From assembly GCA_020249045.1 (NCBI GenBank), contig JADCGK010000142.1:1-42974 (forward strand): a stretch of 42,974 nucleotides of DNA, read 5' to 3'. The notes beneath the pieces are model-generated. The model saw only the letters and a list, made by a program, of their open reading frames with translations. It did not search any database and was not told where the DNA came from. The translations under genes and the position numbers were made by a program. Every line of letters starts with the position of its first letter. The first letter of the stretch is position 1. The stretch comes from Azospirillum sp. (lineage in GTDB: Bacteria; Pseudomonadota; Alphaproteobacteria; CACIAM-22H2). Shown one piece after another: positions 42,604 through 42,974 of the stretch.

Positions 42604-42974
42604 TCAGGGGGCGGGCAGATCGACAATCCGGCGTTCAGCCCCGTCGGGCGTCGCGAACGTCACGCGCACGACGCCTTGCGCGGCATGCGCGCGGTAGGCG
42701 CCGACGTCCGGGATTTCGATCCGCGCCACCGAGCGGGCGAGACGCGGACGGGTTTCGCCGCGCGCGACCGGAACCCGGAACAAGACCCCCACATCCATCC
42801 CCGAGGACGATCCGCCCGATCCGCCCACGCCCACGCCCGGCCGTTCGGGGGGCAAGTCGGGGGCCGGCGGGGTCACGTGCAACGCGGCCGCGGCCACCGG
42901 CGCATGACCGGGCAAGCGCAATTCGGCCGCGGCGATCGCCAGCCGGTCGTCGGCGCGGATTTCGATGGTGCGTC
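42604..42974 (-). CDS. Unknown protein, partial at the right edge
   Basis: The ORF track gives a 105-residue piece with an apparent Met at 42921, but the frame is open to the window edge (codons from 42972), so the true start lies outside. The visible part begins '[23 protein letters not shown]', has a Gly/Ser-rich linker ('[16 protein letters not shown]') and then a short beta-rich domain ending '[21 protein letters not shown]'. I do not recognise it. The linker and strand pattern would fit an exported or membrane-anchored protein, which its pairing with the exported FKBP also suggests. Confidence 0.6.
   Translation of the reverse strand, partial: RTIEIRADDRLAIAAAELRLPGHAPVAAAALHVTPPAPDLPPERPGVGVGGSGGSSSGMDVGVLFRVPVARGETRPRLARSVARIEIPDVGAYRAHAAQGVVRVTFATPDGAERRIVDLPAP

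Overview
The window is a gene-dense, strongly GC-rich chromosomal segment of an alphaproteobacterium, most likely a Rhodospirillales-type free-living heterotroph. This is inferred from the very large 1610-residue NAD-glutamate dehydrogenase, the maeB/mutS divergent pair, the RpoE/ChrR-type sigma/anti-sigma pair and the CnoX-LON-Trm112-DUF971 run. Forty-one protein genes and one tRNA account for nearly all of the sequence. No gap reaches 300 bases; the largest, 271 bases, lies between the RRM protein and the SGNH hydrolase. I see no insertion sequence, CRISPR array, integrase or phage gene.

Left part (1-12.1 kb): a partial IalB-type secreted protein; an ECF sigma factor overlapping a ChrR-like cupin anti-sigma factor that has lost two expected zinc ligands; an RRM RNA-binding protein; and a secreted SGNH hydrolase. 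A long leftward run follows: argD-argF (with a near-consensus promoter), hslO (Hsp33), a lipoprotein of unknown function, paaX and paaABCDE (phenylacetyl-CoA epoxidase). A perfect 9-bp inverted repeat lies at the paaX/paaA junction, and one arm contains the paaX stop codon.

Middle part (12.1-24 kb): a PAS-domain protein overlapping an ABC-2 permease, recX, and a leftward operon of CnoX/YbbN thioredoxin, LON-domain protein, Trm112-like protein, DUF971 protein and GNAT acetyltransferase. Then come tRNA-Gly(GCC), an FkbM-type methyltransferase, and the NAD-GDH gene, which overlaps a UMF1-type transporter gene.

Right part (24-43 kb): surface-polysaccharide type genes (SAM methyltransferases, GT4 and GT2 glycosyltransferases, SDRs, a CBS-DegT aminotransferase fusion and an O-antigen-ligase/polymerase-like membrane protein) sit between housekeeping genes. 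These are followed by purH, whose Shine-Dalgarno sequence lies in the loop of a perfect 9-bp hairpin; a two-gene dioxygenase/methyltransferase unit; maeB with a small unknown protein; mutS overlapping an SDR whose YxxxK site is degenerate; an FKBP-type isomerase; and a partial unknown gene at the right edge.

No wholly new multi-gene defence or metabolic system can be demonstrated here. The best leads are the paaX/paaA operator arrangement, the purH leader hairpin, the dioxygenase/methyltransferase pair, the CBS-aminotransferase fusion and the zinc-ligand-poor anti-sigma factor.
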